From Acidobacteriota bacterium (GTDB taxonomy: Bacteria; Acidobacteriota; Vicinamibacteria; Marinacidobacterales; Marinacidobacteraceae), in the NCBI GenBank assembly GCA_022820545.1, contig JAJEFG010000048.1, positions 1 through 64,000 on the forward strand: DNA of 64,000 nt. Reading direction: 5' to 3'. Position numbers and translations under genes: made by a program. Position 1 is the stretch's first letter, and the number at the start of each line of letters is the position of its first letter. Shown in pieces: positions 15,238 through 24,029 of the stretch. The notes beneath the pieces were generated by a model. The model saw nothing but the letters and a program-made list of their open reading frames with translations. It did not search any database and was not told the DNA's origin.

Positions 15238-16101
15238 TCAGCGCCTTTTCTTGACGGTGGTGGTGAAGGCGTTTTCCCCGTACTGGAGCCGGAGCGGCTC
15301 CCGGGTCTCGATGTTGTAGCGGTCGCCCGGCATCAGGAAGTAGAAGGTCCCTCCGTTCGGAAGCTCCCGCGTGTTGTCGTAGATCGCGACGTAGCCCTGG
15401 CCGATCACTTCGAAACCGTTCCCGCGGACCACGATGGCGGTGTCCTCGTCGATGCCGATGCCCAGCAACTCGGGTCTGGCCGCGATGATCTCCAGGAGGT
15501 CGAAGTGGCGGTTCCGCACCAGCAGGTGCTGGTCGATCGCCGTTCCCCGGAAGAACGCGAAACCCTCCTCGTGGTCGCCCATCATGATGGTGTTCCCGCT
15601 GGTGTCGCCCCGCGCCAGGTACTCGCCCTGGATGGTCGCCCCCGCCGAGGACCCGCCGATGACGCCGCCCCGGGCGAGCAGCGCGTGCAGTTCGCGCTCG
15701 GTGCGGGTGTCGGCGTAGGCGTCCACGAGCCGCCACTGCCGGCCACCCGGAAACCACACCCCGCGGGCCTTCGTGATCGGCGCCGCGAACTCCTCGCTCT
15801 CGGCCTCTTCCCGGTCCCAGGTGTGGAGGACGGTGATGTTCTTCACCCCGAGGTTGCGGAAACGCCGGGCGCCCGCGTACCACGCGTCGTAATCGTCCTC
15901 GCCGCCGGCGGTGGGAATGATGACGATGGGGGCTTCCGGTCCTCCCGCGAGGCTGATGAAGCGCTCGAGGATCGCGTCGTCGCGGAGCGCCCCGCCGACG
16001 ATGACCAGCGAGCCCTTTTCGGGGCCCTGCTGGGCGAACGCCGCGGCGGGGAGCAGCAGCGCGAGGGCTAGCGGAATCAACTTCGAGTCAGGGGAACGCA
16101 T
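15238..16101 (-). CDS. Secreted cyanophycinase-like S51 family peptidase
   Basis: A 287-residue protein with a signal peptide (LIPLALALLLPAAAFA, cleavage before QQGPEKG). The mature chain has the cyanophycinase/peptidase E fold: LVIVGGALRDD, IVIIPTAGGE, WFPGGRQWRLVDAY and the nucleophile elbow GGSSAGATIQGEYLARG with its catalytic Ser, then GIGIDEDTAIVV with further active-site residues. Such enzymes cleave beta-aspartyl-arginine in cyanophycin or act on related peptides; periplasmic forms occur in heterotrophs that scavenge it. A strong Shine-Dalgarno AAGGAGG lies 8 nt before the ATG. It is divergent from selB. Confidence 0.82.
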   Translation of the reverse strand: MRSPDSKLIPLALALLLPAAAFAQQGPEKGSLVIVGGALRDDAILERFISLAGGPEAPIVIIPTAGGEDDYDAWYAGARRFRNLGVKNITVLHTWDREEAESEEFAAPITKARGVWFPGGRQWRLVDAYADTRTERELHALLARGGVIGGSSAGATIQGEYLARGDTSGNTIMMGDHEEGFAFFRGTAIDQHLLVRNRHFDLLEIIAARPELLGIGIDEDTAIVVRGNGFEVIGQGYVAIYDNTRELPNGGTFYFLMPGDRYNIETREPLRLQYGENAFTTTVKKRR

Positions 16102-16181
16102 GCCGTGATCCTCCTTGCGGATCGCTGGAATGGGCCATTATCCGGTCTCTCGGTGCTGACGGTGGGAGCGGTCGGGTTTCC

Positions 16182-16187
16182 TACACT
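16182..16187 (+). promoter_or_regulatory. Probable -10 box of selB (TACACT)
   Basis: TACACT followed by 8 nt and the selB ATG, without a ribosome-binding site between. Confidence 0.45.
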
Positions 16188-16195
16188 CTCGCGGC

Positions 16196-18115
16196 ATGCG
16201 AAACGTGGTCGTCGGCACCGCCGGCCACATCGACCACGGGAAGAGTTCGCTGGTGCTGGCGCTGACCGGCACCGACCCGGACCGGCTGAAGGAGGAGAAG
16301 GCCCGCGGCATCACCGTGGACCTCGGGTTCGCGCACCTCGAGCACGGGGGCGTGAACTACGGCTTCGTGGACGTTCCCGGCCACGAGCGGTTCGTGCGCA
16401 ACATGCTCGCCGGCGCCTCGGGTTTCGACGTGGTGCTGCTGGTGGTGGCCGCGGACGAGTCGGTGATGCCCCAGACCCGCGAACACATCGAGATCTGCCG
16501 CCTGCTCGGCGTCCGGTCGGCGGTGGTGGCGCTGACCCGGATCGACCTCGTGGAGGATCCGGAGTTCATCGAGATCGCCGCCCTCGAGGTGCGCGAGCTG
16601 CTCTCCGGCTCGGCGCTGTCGGAAGCGCCCCTGGTCCCGGTTTCCTCGAAGACCGGGGCGGGACTCGACGAGCTCCGCCGGGCGCTCGCGGCGGCGGCCG
16701 GCGCCGCCGGGGCCCGCGACGCCTCGGGCCCCTTCCGGCTGCCGGTGGACCGGGCCTTCACCATGCGGGGTTTCGGGTCCGTGGTCACCGGGACGCTGGT
16801 GTCCGGCAGCGTGGCGGTGGGGAGCGAGGTCGAAGTCCTTCCCGAAATCGTGCGCGCCCGGGTCCGGGGGGTCCAGGTCCACGGCGCCTCCGTCGAGTCG
16901 GCCCACGCCGGGCAGCGGGCGGCGCTGAACCTGGCCGGCGGCGGACGGGTCCCGGCCGATCGCGGATCCGTCGTCGCCTCGCCCGGCGAGCTGAGCGCGA
17001 CCCGCATGCTCGATGCGCGGCTCGAGGTGCTCGGGTGGGCGTCCGGACCGGTCCAGGATGAGGACCGGGTCCATCTCCACGTCGGCACGGCCACCTCGCT
17101 CGCCCGGGTGCGGCTCCTCGGGGGCGCCCGGGTCCTGGCTCCGGGAGACACCGGACTGGTGCAGATGCGCCTCGAATCGCCGCTGGCCGCCGTCCGGGGG
17201 GACCGCTTCATCATCCGGCGCTACTCCCCGGTGATCACCATCGGCGGCGGCCGAATCCTCGACGCGTTGCCGCCAAAGCGGTCTCCCCGGAGCCCGGCGG
17301 CGCACGACCGGGTGGCGACGCTCGACCGGGCGACGGACGCCCGCGCCGCCGCCGCCTTCATCGAAGAGGCCGGCATCCGGGGCCTCGGCGAGACGGTGCT
17401 GCGCCGCCGGCTGGGGGTCCGGGCGCCGGATGCCGAACGGGTGGTCGGGGAACTCGCCGGGCACGGGGACATCGAGGCGCTCGGCGAAGGCGCCCCTTCG
17501 GGCGGCGGCGGAAGGGTCTTCCTGTCGGCCGGGAACGTCCGGTCCCTCAAGGACCGCATGCTCGCCCGGCTCGCCGCCTGGGAGTCGGACCACCGGCTGC
17601 GCGCGGGCATGCCCCTCGAGCAACTACGGGAACAGACGGGGGTTCCCGGCGTGGTGGCGGACGGAGCGCTCCGGGGTCTCGCCGAGGAGGGCGCGGTGGA
17701 GCTCACCCGGCACACGGTGGGAACGGCGGGTCGGCGGATCGAGCTGACGGACGCGGAGCGGCGCGCCTCCGACGGCTTCGCGCGCCTGCTGGCCGAGGCG
17801 GGATTCACGCCCCCGACCCTCGGTGAGGCCGCGGAACGGCTCGGGGCCTCCAGGGATCTCGTGGACGACCTGCGGCGCCTGCTCCTGAGCGGGGGCAGGG
17901 TGGTGGACGTGAGTCCGGACCTCTACTTCGACGCCGGGCGGATCGCCGAACTGCGGCGCGCGGTGGCCGAGCGGGCCGCCGTCAACCCGCGCATCGACGT
18001 CGCCTGGTTCAAGGAGCGCTTCGGCCTCAGCCGCAAGCACGCGATTCCGCTGCTCGAATGGCTGGACCGGGAGCGGGTCACGGTTCGGGTGGGGAATCTC
18101 CGAAAAATCCTATGA
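16196..18115 (+). CDS. selB: Selenocysteine-specific elongation factor SelB
   Basis: GTPase that delivers Sec-tRNA(Sec) to UGA codons marked by a SECIS element. The 639-residue product has an EF-Tu-like G domain with [13 protein letters not shown] (8-20), a switch region with [17 protein letters not shown] and LTRID in place of NKxD, then two beta-barrel domains (about 175-340) and four C-terminal winged-helix segments that bind SECIS RNA, ending RVGNLRKIL. Length matches SelB. No selA, selC, selD or selenoprotein was seen in the window. Its stop overlaps the next ATG as ATGA. Confidence 0.93.
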   Translation: MRNVVVGTAGHIDHGKSSLVLALTGTDPDRLKEEKARGITVDLGFAHLEHGGVNYGFVDVPGHERFVRNMLAGASGFDVVLLVVAADESVMPQTREHIEICRLLGVRSAVVALTRIDLVEDPEFIEIAALEVRELLSGSALSEAPLVPVSSKTGAGLDELRRALAAAAGAAGARDASGPFRLPVDRAFTMRGFGSVVTGTLVSGSVAVGSEVEVLPEIVRARVRGVQVHGASVESAHAGQRAALNLAGGGRVPADRGSVVASPGELSATRMLDARLEVLGWASGPVQDEDRVHLHVGTATSLARVRLLGGARVLAPGDTGLVQMRLESPLAAVRGDRFIIRRYSPVITIGGGRILDALPPKRSPRSPAAHDRVATLDRATDARAAAAFIEEAGIRGLGETVLRRRLGVRAPDAERVVGELAGHGDIEALGEGAPSGGGGRVFLSAGNVRSLKDRMLARLAAWESDHRLRAGMPLEQLREQTGVPGVVADGALRGLAEEGAVELTRHTVGTAGRRIELTDAERRASDGFARLLAEAGFTPPTLGEAAERLGASRDLVDDLRRLLLSGGRVVDVSPDLYFDAGRIAELRRAVAERAAVNPRIDVAWFKERFGLSRKHAIPLLEWLDRERVTVRVGNLRKIL

Positions 18116-19518
18116 TCGCGGCCATGTCCCGAAAGCCCCTTTTGCGCCGGGTAACGGCCCTCCTCGTCCCTGCGGTGCTGCTCGCCTGCGGGTCGCCTCC
18201 GGCGGATTCCCCCGCGCATTCCGGGCGGGCGGACGGACCGCTCGCCGGTCAGATCCACGAACTGGCCCAGGACGCCCTCCGCGAACATCCGGCCCCCGGG
18301 ATCTCGATCGGCGTGCAGCGCGACGGCGAGGTGGTATTCGCGGGCGGTTTCGGCTACGCGGACCTCGAGCACGAGGTGCCCGCGACCGCGGACACCGTGT
18401 ACCGCATCGGGTCCGTCACCAAGCAGTTCACGGCCGCCGCCGCCATGCTGCTGGTCGAGGAGGGAAAGCTGGACCTGTCGGCCGATCTGCGCGAGTACCT
18501 GCCGGACTACGACACCCAGGGTTTCGCGGTGCCGGTCGAACGGCTGCTGAACCACACCTCGGGGATCAAGGGCTACACGGAGATGCCGGAGTTCTGGGAG
18601 CGGTCCCGCCTCGATCTCGGCCACGAAGCGATGCTGGAGCTGTTCTCCGAGCCCCCGTTCGAGTTCGAGCCCGGCGACCGCTACCAGTACAACAACTCCG
18701 GCTACTACCTGCTCGGAGTCCTCATCGAACGCCTCTCGGGGATGAGCTACACCGAGTTCCTCGAGGCGCGCTTCTTCGAGCCCCTCGGTCTGGAGCGGAC
18801 CCACTACCTCAGGAACGGCCCCCTCGTTCCCGGCCGCGCCGAAGGGTACGAGGTCGGCGACGACGGCGGTTTCGTGAACGACGAGCCGCTGAGCATGGAA
18901 CTGCCCTACGCGGCCGGGTCGCTGGGCGCGAGCGTGCTGGATCTCCTCGCCTGGCAGCGGGCGCTGGCCTCGGGCCAGGCGGTGAGTCCCGCCGGCTACG
19001 AGCGCATGACGGCGCGCGGCAGCCTGGTGAACGAGGATCCGGTCCACTACGGCTACGGCCTCGGTATCTCGGAGGAGCACGGTCTCGCCAAGATTTCCCA
19101 CGGCGGGGGAATCAACGGGTTTCGCGCCGAACTCGCGTTCTATCCCGAGGAGGATCTCGGCATCGCGGTCCTCATCAACTCCGGCTCCGGGCGGCCCGGG
19201 CTGCTCGAAAACCGGATCGCCCGGGCGGTTCTGGGCATGGAACAGCCCGTAGTGAACGAGATCGAAGTGTCCGAGGCGGAACTCCGGCGGTGCGCGGGCA
19301 CCTACGACCCCGGCCGGTCGCCGGTCACCGTCCGCTTCGAGGACGGGTCGCTGTTCGGTTTCGGCGAGCGCCTCGTGCCGGTGGGCGAGGGGGCCTTCCA
19401 TCCGGACGGCGACCCCTTCACCCGGATCGTCTGCGATTCCGGGGCGGATGACCGCGCGCCCGCGCTGACCCTCACCTCCGGCGGGGTGACCACCCGCTAT
19501 CCGCGTGTTTCCGACTGA
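18112..19518 (+). CDS. Lipoprotein serine hydrolase, beta-lactamase/DD-peptidase fold
   Basis: A class C beta-lactamase-like hydrolase of 468 residues. A lipobox (VPAVLLAC) gives an N-terminal lipid anchor. The fold motifs are SVTK (SxxK nucleophile, in RIGSVTKQFTAAA), YNNSGYYLLG (YxN) and SHGGGINGF (the HGG/KTG-equivalent). A C-terminal DUF3471-like beta-domain (about 385-468) is present. Substrate cannot be assigned; relatives include D-aminopeptidases, esterases and penicillin-binding proteins. The ATG at 18112 overlaps the selB stop (ATGA), so coupling is likely; an in-frame ATG at 18124 is the alternative. Confidence 0.85.
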   Translation: MIAAMSRKPLLRRVTALLVPAVLLACGSPPADSPAHSGRADGPLAGQIHELAQDALREHPAPGISIGVQRDGEVVFAGGFGYADLEHEVPATADTVYRIGSVTKQFTAAAAMLLVEEGKLDLSADLREYLPDYDTQGFAVPVERLLNHTSGIKGYTEMPEFWERSRLDLGHEAMLELFSEPPFEFEPGDRYQYNNSGYYLLGVLIERLSGMSYTEFLEARFFEPLGLERTHYLRNGPLVPGRAEGYEVGDDGGFVNDEPLSMELPYAAGSLGASVLDLLAWQRALASGQAVSPAGYERMTARGSLVNEDPVHYGYGLGISEEHGLAKISHGGGINGFRAELAFYPEEDLGIAVLINSGSGRPGLLENRIARAVLGMEQPVVNEIEVSEAELRRCAGTYDPGRSPVTVRFEDGSLFGFGERLVPVGEGAFHPDGDPFTRIVCDSGADDRAPALTLTSGGVTTRYPRVSD

Positions 19519-19543
19519 TCTGCGCGGGTCCGTCCGCCCGGCT

Positions 19544-19549
19544 TAGACT
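19544..19549 (+). promoter_or_regulatory. Probable -10 box (TAGACT) of the SRPBCC gene
   Basis: TAGACT followed by 9 nt and the ATG at 19559; no Shine-Dalgarno sequence between. Confidence 0.42.
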
Positions 19550-19558
19550 CCCCCGCCC

Positions 19559-20008
19559 ATGCCGAGCGTAGAAGTCCGGAAGACGATCGCGGCGTCTCCC
19601 GAGCGCGTCTTCGAGGCCGCGACCGATCTCGCGAGCCTGCCGCAGACGATGTCCGGCATCGACTCGGTGGAAGTCCTGAGCGACGGCCCCTTCGGAGAGG
19701 GGACCCGCTGGCGCGAGACCCGCACGCTCTACGGCAAGCAGGCCACCGAGGAGATGTGGGTCACCGGCTTCGACCCGCCCCGGGCGTACGTGGTCGAGGC
19801 GGAGTCGCACGGGGCGCACTACCGGACCGAGATCACCTTCGTTCCCGAGGGCGACGGGACCCGCGTCACGTTCGTGTTCGGGGCCCGGCCGCTGAGCTTC
19901 TTCGCCCGGCTCTTCTCGGTCTTCGGCGGGCTGATGATGAAGAGCGTCGGGAAGGCGCTCGAACAGGACCTTGAAGATCTGAAGCGAACGGCGGAGTCGG
20001 CCGGCTAG
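19559..20008 (+). CDS. SRPBCC (START/Bet v1-like) family protein
   Basis: A 149-residue protein with the SRPBCC pattern: an N-terminal strand VEVRKTIAASPERVFEAATD, an Asp-Leu-Ala-Ser-Leu-Pro helix, a central antiparallel sheet with GTRWRETRTLYGK and AHYRTEITFVPEGDGTRVTF, and a long C-terminal helix. Such proteins bind hydrophobic ligands in a deep pocket and no enzymatic residues are obvious. Cytoplasmic, no signal peptide. It is the first gene of a group with GNAT and radC. Confidence 0.8.
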   Translation: MPSVEVRKTIAASPERVFEAATDLASLPQTMSGIDSVEVLSDGPFGEGTRWRETRTLYGKQATEEMWVTGFDPPRAYVVEAESHGAHYRTEITFVPEGDGTRVTFVFGARPLSFFARLFSVFGGLMMKSVGKALEQDLEDLKRTAESAG

Positions 20009-20037
20009 CGGCCTTTCGTGGAACCGCACCCGCTCGC

Positions 20038-20625
20038 GTGAAGTCCGCCCGCCCGAAGGCGCCGCCTCCGGCCGCCGCCGGTGGCTGGCCTCCCGGCCTT
20101 CCGCTCGAGACCGACCGGCTCCTCCTCCGTCCCTTCCGGGAATCGGACTTTGCCGACGTCCACGAGTACGCGAGCGATCCCGAGGTGACGCGGCACCTCC
20201 GCTGGGGACCGAACGGACCGGCGGAGACGCGCTCCTTCCTCCGGCTGGTGATTCCCCAGACGCGCGCTCCGGACACCTCGCTCTACGACCTGGCCGTCGT
20301 CGAGCGGGCGAGTTCCCGGGTGCGCGGAGGTCTCAGCCTGCTCGAGCGGGCGCCCGGCCTCGTCGAGATCGGCTACTGCTTCGCCCGGCCGGTCTGGGGG
20401 CTCGGCTACGCCACCGAGGCGGTCGGGAGCGCCGTGCGGTTCGCGGCGGTCCGATTTGCGGGAGCCGACCTGTTCGCCCTGGTGGCGTCCGGCAATCCCG
20501 CCTCGGAGCGGGTCCTGCTGCGCGCCGGGTTCGCGCCGGCCCTGGACGCCTCCCCTTACGCCGCGTGGATGACCGGGGTGTGCTCCACCGCCAGGGTCTT
20601 CCGACAGCGCTGTCGGCCGGCTTGA
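20038..20625 (+). CDS. GNAT family N-acetyltransferase (RimJ/RimL-like)
   Basis: A 195-residue acetyl-CoA-dependent acetyltransferase. LETDRLLLRPFRESDFADVHEYASDPEVTRHLRW is the RimJ/RimL start; ERAPGLVEIGYCFARPVWGLGYATEAVG contains the acetyl-CoA-binding motif A with a Gly-rich turn, and VASGNPASERVLLRAGF the classic motif B. The acceptor (ribosomal protein, other protein or small molecule) cannot be told. A GTG start precedes a roughly 15-residue Pro/Ala-rich lead. The stop overlaps radC as TTGA. Confidence 0.85.
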   Translation: MKSARPKAPPPAAAGGWPPGLPLETDRLLLRPFRESDFADVHEYASDPEVTRHLRWGPNGPAETRSFLRLVIPQTRAPDTSLYDLAVVERASSRVRGGLSLLERAPGLVEIGYCFARPVWGLGYATEAVGSAVRFAAVRFAGADLFALVASGNPASERVLLRAGFAPALDASPYAAWMTGVCSTARVFRQRCRPA

Positions 20626-21344
20626 AACGCGGGGCGACTCTCCGCCGGGCTCCGTCCGGGCGGAGGGCGCCGCGATACCCGGCCCGCGTTCCGGTACGGC
20701 GCCGGCGCGTCCCGGCGGACACGCCCGGCAACCGGCTCCTCGAGAACGGGGCGCGGTCCCTCTCGAGCGCCGAACTGCTCGGCCTCGTGCTCGGGCCGGG
20801 TGGGGACGGCCTCGCCCGCCGGCTCCTCGACGACCTGGGTGGCGTGGCGCCGCTCAGCCAGGCGCCGCTCGGCCAGTTGGCGCACCGGCTTTCCCCGGCG
20901 CGCCTCGTGCGGCTGGCCGCCGCCCTGGAGCTGGGCCGCCGCGCCGGTTATCCCGACGACGACCATCTCCCCTGCTTTCGCGGTCCCGCCGAGGTGGCGC
21001 GCTACCTCATCGCCCGCTTCGGGAACCGCGACGTCGAGGAGTTCGGCATCCTGATGCTCGACAGCCGCGGTTGCCTGCGCCGCGCCGAGATCATCTCGCG
21101 CGGCTCGCTGACCGGCGCTCCGGTCCACCCCCGCGACCTGTTCCGGCTCGCGGCGGCCTACCAGGCGGTGTCGCTGATCCTCTTCCACAATCACCCGTCG
21201 GGAGATCCCGACCCCTCGCCGGCGGACCGGCAACTCACCCGGCGCCTGCAGGAAGCGGGGGCGATCATGGGGATCCCGGTGCTCGATCACGTGGTGATCG
21301 GAGCCGGGAAATGGCACAGCTTCAGCGAAGCCGGCGAGCTGTGA
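20622..21344 (+). CDS. radC: RadC/DUF2466 JAB-domain protein
   Basis: A RadC-family protein of about 240 residues with an N-terminal helix-hairpin-helix region (GNRLLENGARSLSSAELLGLV...) and a C-terminal JAB/MPN metalloprotease-like domain. Its zinc-binding motif is intact: the HNHPSGDPDPSPAD segment gives HxH...D, with upstream Glu in NRDVEEFGILMLD. The biological role of RadC is unsettled, and the original link to DNA repair has been questioned. I choose TTG at 20622 because it overlaps the GNAT stop (TTGA); no other ATG, GTG or TTG lies between it and the conserved region. Confidence 0.85.
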   Translation: MKRGATLRRAPSGRRAPRYPARVPVRRRRVPADTPGNRLLENGARSLSSAELLGLVLGPGGDGLARRLLDDLGGVAPLSQAPLGQLAHRLSPARLVRLAAALELGRRAGYPDDDHLPCFRGPAEVARYLIARFGNRDVEEFGILMLDSRGCLRRAEIISRGSLTGAPVHPRDLFRLAAAYQAVSLILFHNHPSGDPDPSPADRQLTRRLQEAGAIMGIPVLDHVVIGAGKWHSFSEAGEL

Positions 21345-21354
21345 TCCGCGACCG

Positions 21355-21825
21355 CTAGCCCTCGCAGTTCCCGCAGACGCCGTAGAGCTGGTGGCGGTGC
21401 CACACCAGCCGGTAGCCGTGTTCCGCCGCGATCTCCTCCTGCCGCCGCTCCACCTGCTCCGAGAGAAACTCGTCGATGCGCCCGCAGCGGACGCAGATGA
21501 GGTGGTCGTGGTGACCGCGGGAGAGGGCCGGCTCGAAGCGGGTCAGTCCGTCCTTCAGGTCGATCGAGGAGGCGATGTGGGCTTCGCAGAACAGCCGCAG
21601 GGCGCGGTACACGGTGGTGCGGCCGATCGAGGCGTCGGCTTCCCGCACGTCGCTGTGCAGGTCGTCGGCCGAGACGTGTCCGCCCAGCCCCAGGAAACGG
21701 TCCAGGATGAGTTCCCGCTGGCGGGACTTCTTGAGCCCCCGTTCGCGGGTGAACTCCTCGAGGCGGCGGAAGGCCTCTTCGCGCATCGCGGCGGCGCTCG
21801 GCGGAGTGGGGACGGACGTGCTCAT
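21355..21825 (-). CDS. fur: Fur family metal-responsive regulator
   Basis: A 156-residue winged-helix repressor of the Fur/Zur/PerR family. The DNA-binding half has KKSRQRELILDRFL and IGRTTVYRALRLFCEA. The dimerisation half has the HHDHLIC metal motif and two CxxC pairs (CVRC near 97 and CGNC at the end) for a structural zinc. Which metal or peroxide it senses is not clear from sequence. Divergent from larC; about 140 bp separates them. I saw no unambiguous Fur box there. Confidence 0.87.
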   Translation of the reverse strand: MSTSVPTPPSAAAMREEAFRRLEEFTRERGLKKSRQRELILDRFLGLGGHVSADDLHSDVREADASIGRTTVYRALRLFCEAHIASSIDLKDGLTRFEPALSRGHHDHLICVRCGRIDEFLSEQVERRQEEIAAEHGYRLVWHRHQLYGVCGNCEG

Positions 21826-21952
21826 GACCGGAAGCGGCCGCCGGCGCGACGGTCATTCCGGTCCGGCAACCGGGCGAACCGCAGCGCCAAGACTATCGGC
21901 TCCGGAGTCCCCGGGGCACCCGGACCCGCACCGGGACCGTTCGCCGCGCTTC

Positions 21953-21958
21953 TAGAAT
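21953..21958 (+). promoter_or_regulatory. Probable -10 box of larC (TAGAAT)
   Basis: TAGAAT followed by 9 nt and the larC ATG. The same hexamer precedes rnpB. Confidence 0.5.
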
Positions 21959-21967
21959 CCGCGCCCC

Positions 21968-23149
21968 ATGCGCGTTCTCTACCTCGACCTGTCCGCCGGT
22001 GTTTCGGGGGACATGCTGCTCGGCGCGCTCGTGGACGTGGGTGTGCCGCCCGAGGCCCTCTCCGAGAGCCTTGCCGCCCTGCGCTCGCCGGTGTCGGTCT
22101 CGTTCGAAGAGGACTCGCGGGGCGGACTCCGCGGGATCAAGGCCCACGTCGAGGCGCCGGACGACCGCGGCCACCGCTACCTGCGGGATTTCCTCGCCGT
22201 GCTGGATGGGAGTGGGCTCGATGGCGAGGTCCAGGACCGGGCGGCGCTGCTGCTCAGGCGCATTTTCGAAGCGGAGGGGCAGGTGCACGGGAAGACCGCC
22301 GAGTCGGTGCACCTTCACGAACTGGGCTCCCTCGACACGCTGGTGGACATCGTGGGCGCCGTCGCCGGCGTCGCCCACCTCGCTCCGGACCGGGTCGTCG
22401 CGTCGGCCGTCAATCTCGGCAGCGGCTCGGTCGAGGCCGAGCACGGCACCCTCGAGATCCCCGCGCCGGCCACCGGTCTGCTGCTTCGCGGCGTCCCCAC
22501 CTTCTCCGACGGGTCCGGCTTCGAGCGCACCACGCCGACGGGAGCGGTCCTGACCGGGCTCGCCGACTCCTTCGGCGGCTGGCCCGCGATGACCCCGGAA
22601 AGGATCGGCTACGGCCTCGGCTCCGCGGATCCCCGGGAGGGACGCCCGAACGCGCTGCGGGCGGTGCTCGGGACCGCGCCCGACCGTCTCGGCAAGCTGG
22701 TGAGCGTCATCGAGGCGACGCTCGACGACCTGCAGCCCGAGATCGCGCCGCACCTGCTCGAGCGACTGCTGGCGGCGGGCGCGCGCGACGCCTTCTTCAC
22801 CCCGGTGCAGATGAAGAAGGGCCGGCCCGGACTCGTGCTGACCGCCCTGGCAGATCCTCCCCAGCGGGAGGCGGTGGTATCGGTGCTGTTTTCGGAGAGC
22901 ACCACGCTCGGCGTCCGGATCACCGAGGCCGAGCGGGAGACGCTGGACCGCCGGGTGGTTTCCGTCGAGACCCCCTGGGGACCGGTGGGGCTCAAGCTCG
23001 GGATGCGCGGCGGGACGGTGGTGAACCGCGCTCCCGAGTTCGAGGACTGCCGCCGCGTCGCGGAGGAAGCCGGCGTCCCGCTGAAGGACGTGTTCCGGGA
23101 AGCGGTCGCCGCGCCTCTTCCGGAGTCTTCCGCCGGCGATCCCGAATGA
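21968..23149 (+). CDS. larC: LarC, nickel insertase for the pincer cofactor
   Basis: CTP-dependent cyclometallase that inserts nickel into pyridinium-3,5-bisthiocarboxylate mononucleotide, the cofactor of LarA racemases. The 393-residue product covers both halves (LYLDLSAGVSGDMLLGALVD at the N-terminus; EATLDDLQPE and FFTPVQMKKGRPG in the C-terminal domain) in one open frame, unlike lactobacilli, where the halves are joined by a programmed frameshift. LarB and LarE are not in this window, but a LarA-type homologue is encoded at 42523. The stop overlaps tatD as ATGA. Confidence 0.9.
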   Translation: MRVLYLDLSAGVSGDMLLGALVDVGVPPEALSESLAALRSPVSVSFEEDSRGGLRGIKAHVEAPDDRGHRYLRDFLAVLDGSGLDGEVQDRAALLLRRIFEAEGQVHGKTAESVHLHELGSLDTLVDIVGAVAGVAHLAPDRVVASAVNLGSGSVEAEHGTLEIPAPATGLLLRGVPTFSDGSGFERTTPTGAVLTGLADSFGGWPAMTPERIGYGLGSADPREGRPNALRAVLGTAPDRLGKLVSVIEATLDDLQPEIAPHLLERLLAAGARDAFFTPVQMKKGRPGLVLTALADPPQREAVVSVLFSESTTLGVRITEAERETLDRRVVSVETPWGPVGLKLGMRGGTVVNRAPEFEDCRRVAEEAGVPLKDVFREAVAAPLPESSAGDPE

Positions 23150-24003
23150 CCGACTCGCACGCCCACCTCGACCAGCCGGCCTTCGGTCCCGACCGGCCCG
23201 CGGTGCTGGCGCGCGCGGCGCGCGCGGGGGTTTCCACGGTCGTTTCCATCGGAATGCTCGATGGCGAAGGTTCGTGGGAGGACACCTTCGGGCTCGTGGA
23301 CGCGTTCCACCCGGACGGGGCGGATCACTCCGACCGGGAAGCGCCGCAGCTCTTCACGACGCTGGGCTGTCATCCCCACGACGCCCGGCTGTTTGAAGAA
23401 CTGGGGGCGGAGGAACGCCTCGCCGAACTCGCGCGCCGCCCGCGCCTGCTCGCCATCGGCGAAGTGGGGCTCGACTACCACTACGACCTGAGCCCGCGCC
23501 CGGAACAGCGGGACGTGTTCCGGCGCCAGATCCGGACGGCCCGGGAACTGGGCCTGCCGGTCGTCGTGCACCACCGCGACGCCGAGGACGACTTCCTCCG
23601 CATCGCGGACGAGGAGGACCTCGCCGCCTGCGGGGCCATCCTCCACTGCTTCACCGCGAGCGAACGGCTGGCGCGGGCCGCCTGGGAACGGGGTTTCCTG
23701 ATCTCGTTCTCCGGGATCCTCACCTTCAGGAACGCGGAGGACCTCCGGCGCACCGCCGCGCTCGTGCCCCTCGACCATCTGCTGGTGGAAACCGACAGTC
23801 CCTACCTGGCGCCGGTGCCGCACCGGGGAAAGCGGGCGGAACCCGCCATGGTGGTCGAGACCGCCCGCGCTCTCGCCGCCGTGCGGTCGGCGGAACTCGA
23901 GGAGATCGAGGCGGCGACCGACGCCAACTTCCGTCGCTTTTTCTTCGGGACCGCATCCGGCCGGCCGCCGGAATCCACCGCGAATCCGGCGTCGCCCGCA
24001 TGA
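23146..24003 (+). CDS. tatD: TatD family metal-dependent hydrolase
   Basis: A TIM-barrel metallohydrolase of 285 residues, related to TatD/YcfH 3'-5' DNases. Metal ligands are visible in order: DSHAHLD at the N-terminus, GEVGLDYHYD (about 105-114), VVVHHRDA (about 140), ILHCF (about 165) and ETDSPYLAP (about 208). Cytoplasmic. It starts at the ATG overlapping the larC stop. There is no tat gene nearby. The C-terminal tail is Pro/Ala-rich and unlike the family core. Confidence 0.88.
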   Translation: MTDSHAHLDQPAFGPDRPAVLARAARAGVSTVVSIGMLDGEGSWEDTFGLVDAFHPDGADHSDREAPQLFTTLGCHPHDARLFEELGAEERLAELARRPRLLAIGEVGLDYHYDLSPRPEQRDVFRRQIRTARELGLPVVVHHRDAEDDFLRIADEEDLAACGAILHCFTASERLARAAWERGFLISFSGILTFRNAEDLRRTAALVPLDHLLVETDSPYLAPVPHRGKRAEPAMVVETARALAAVRSAELEEIEAATDANFRRFFFGTASGRPPESTANPASPA

Positions 24004-24029
24004 GATAATCGGGGGCCGAATTCCGCTAG

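Noticed and set aside
16102-18115. SECIS element or in-frame Sec TGA near selB
   Set aside because: No gene in the window looked cut short by TGA relative to its family, so nothing supports a selenoprotein here.
20612-20670. Hairpin repeat copy between GNAT and radC
   Set aside because: A CTCCGCC/GGCGGAG stem exists, but the layout and lead sequence differ, and it lies in the probable radC coding region.
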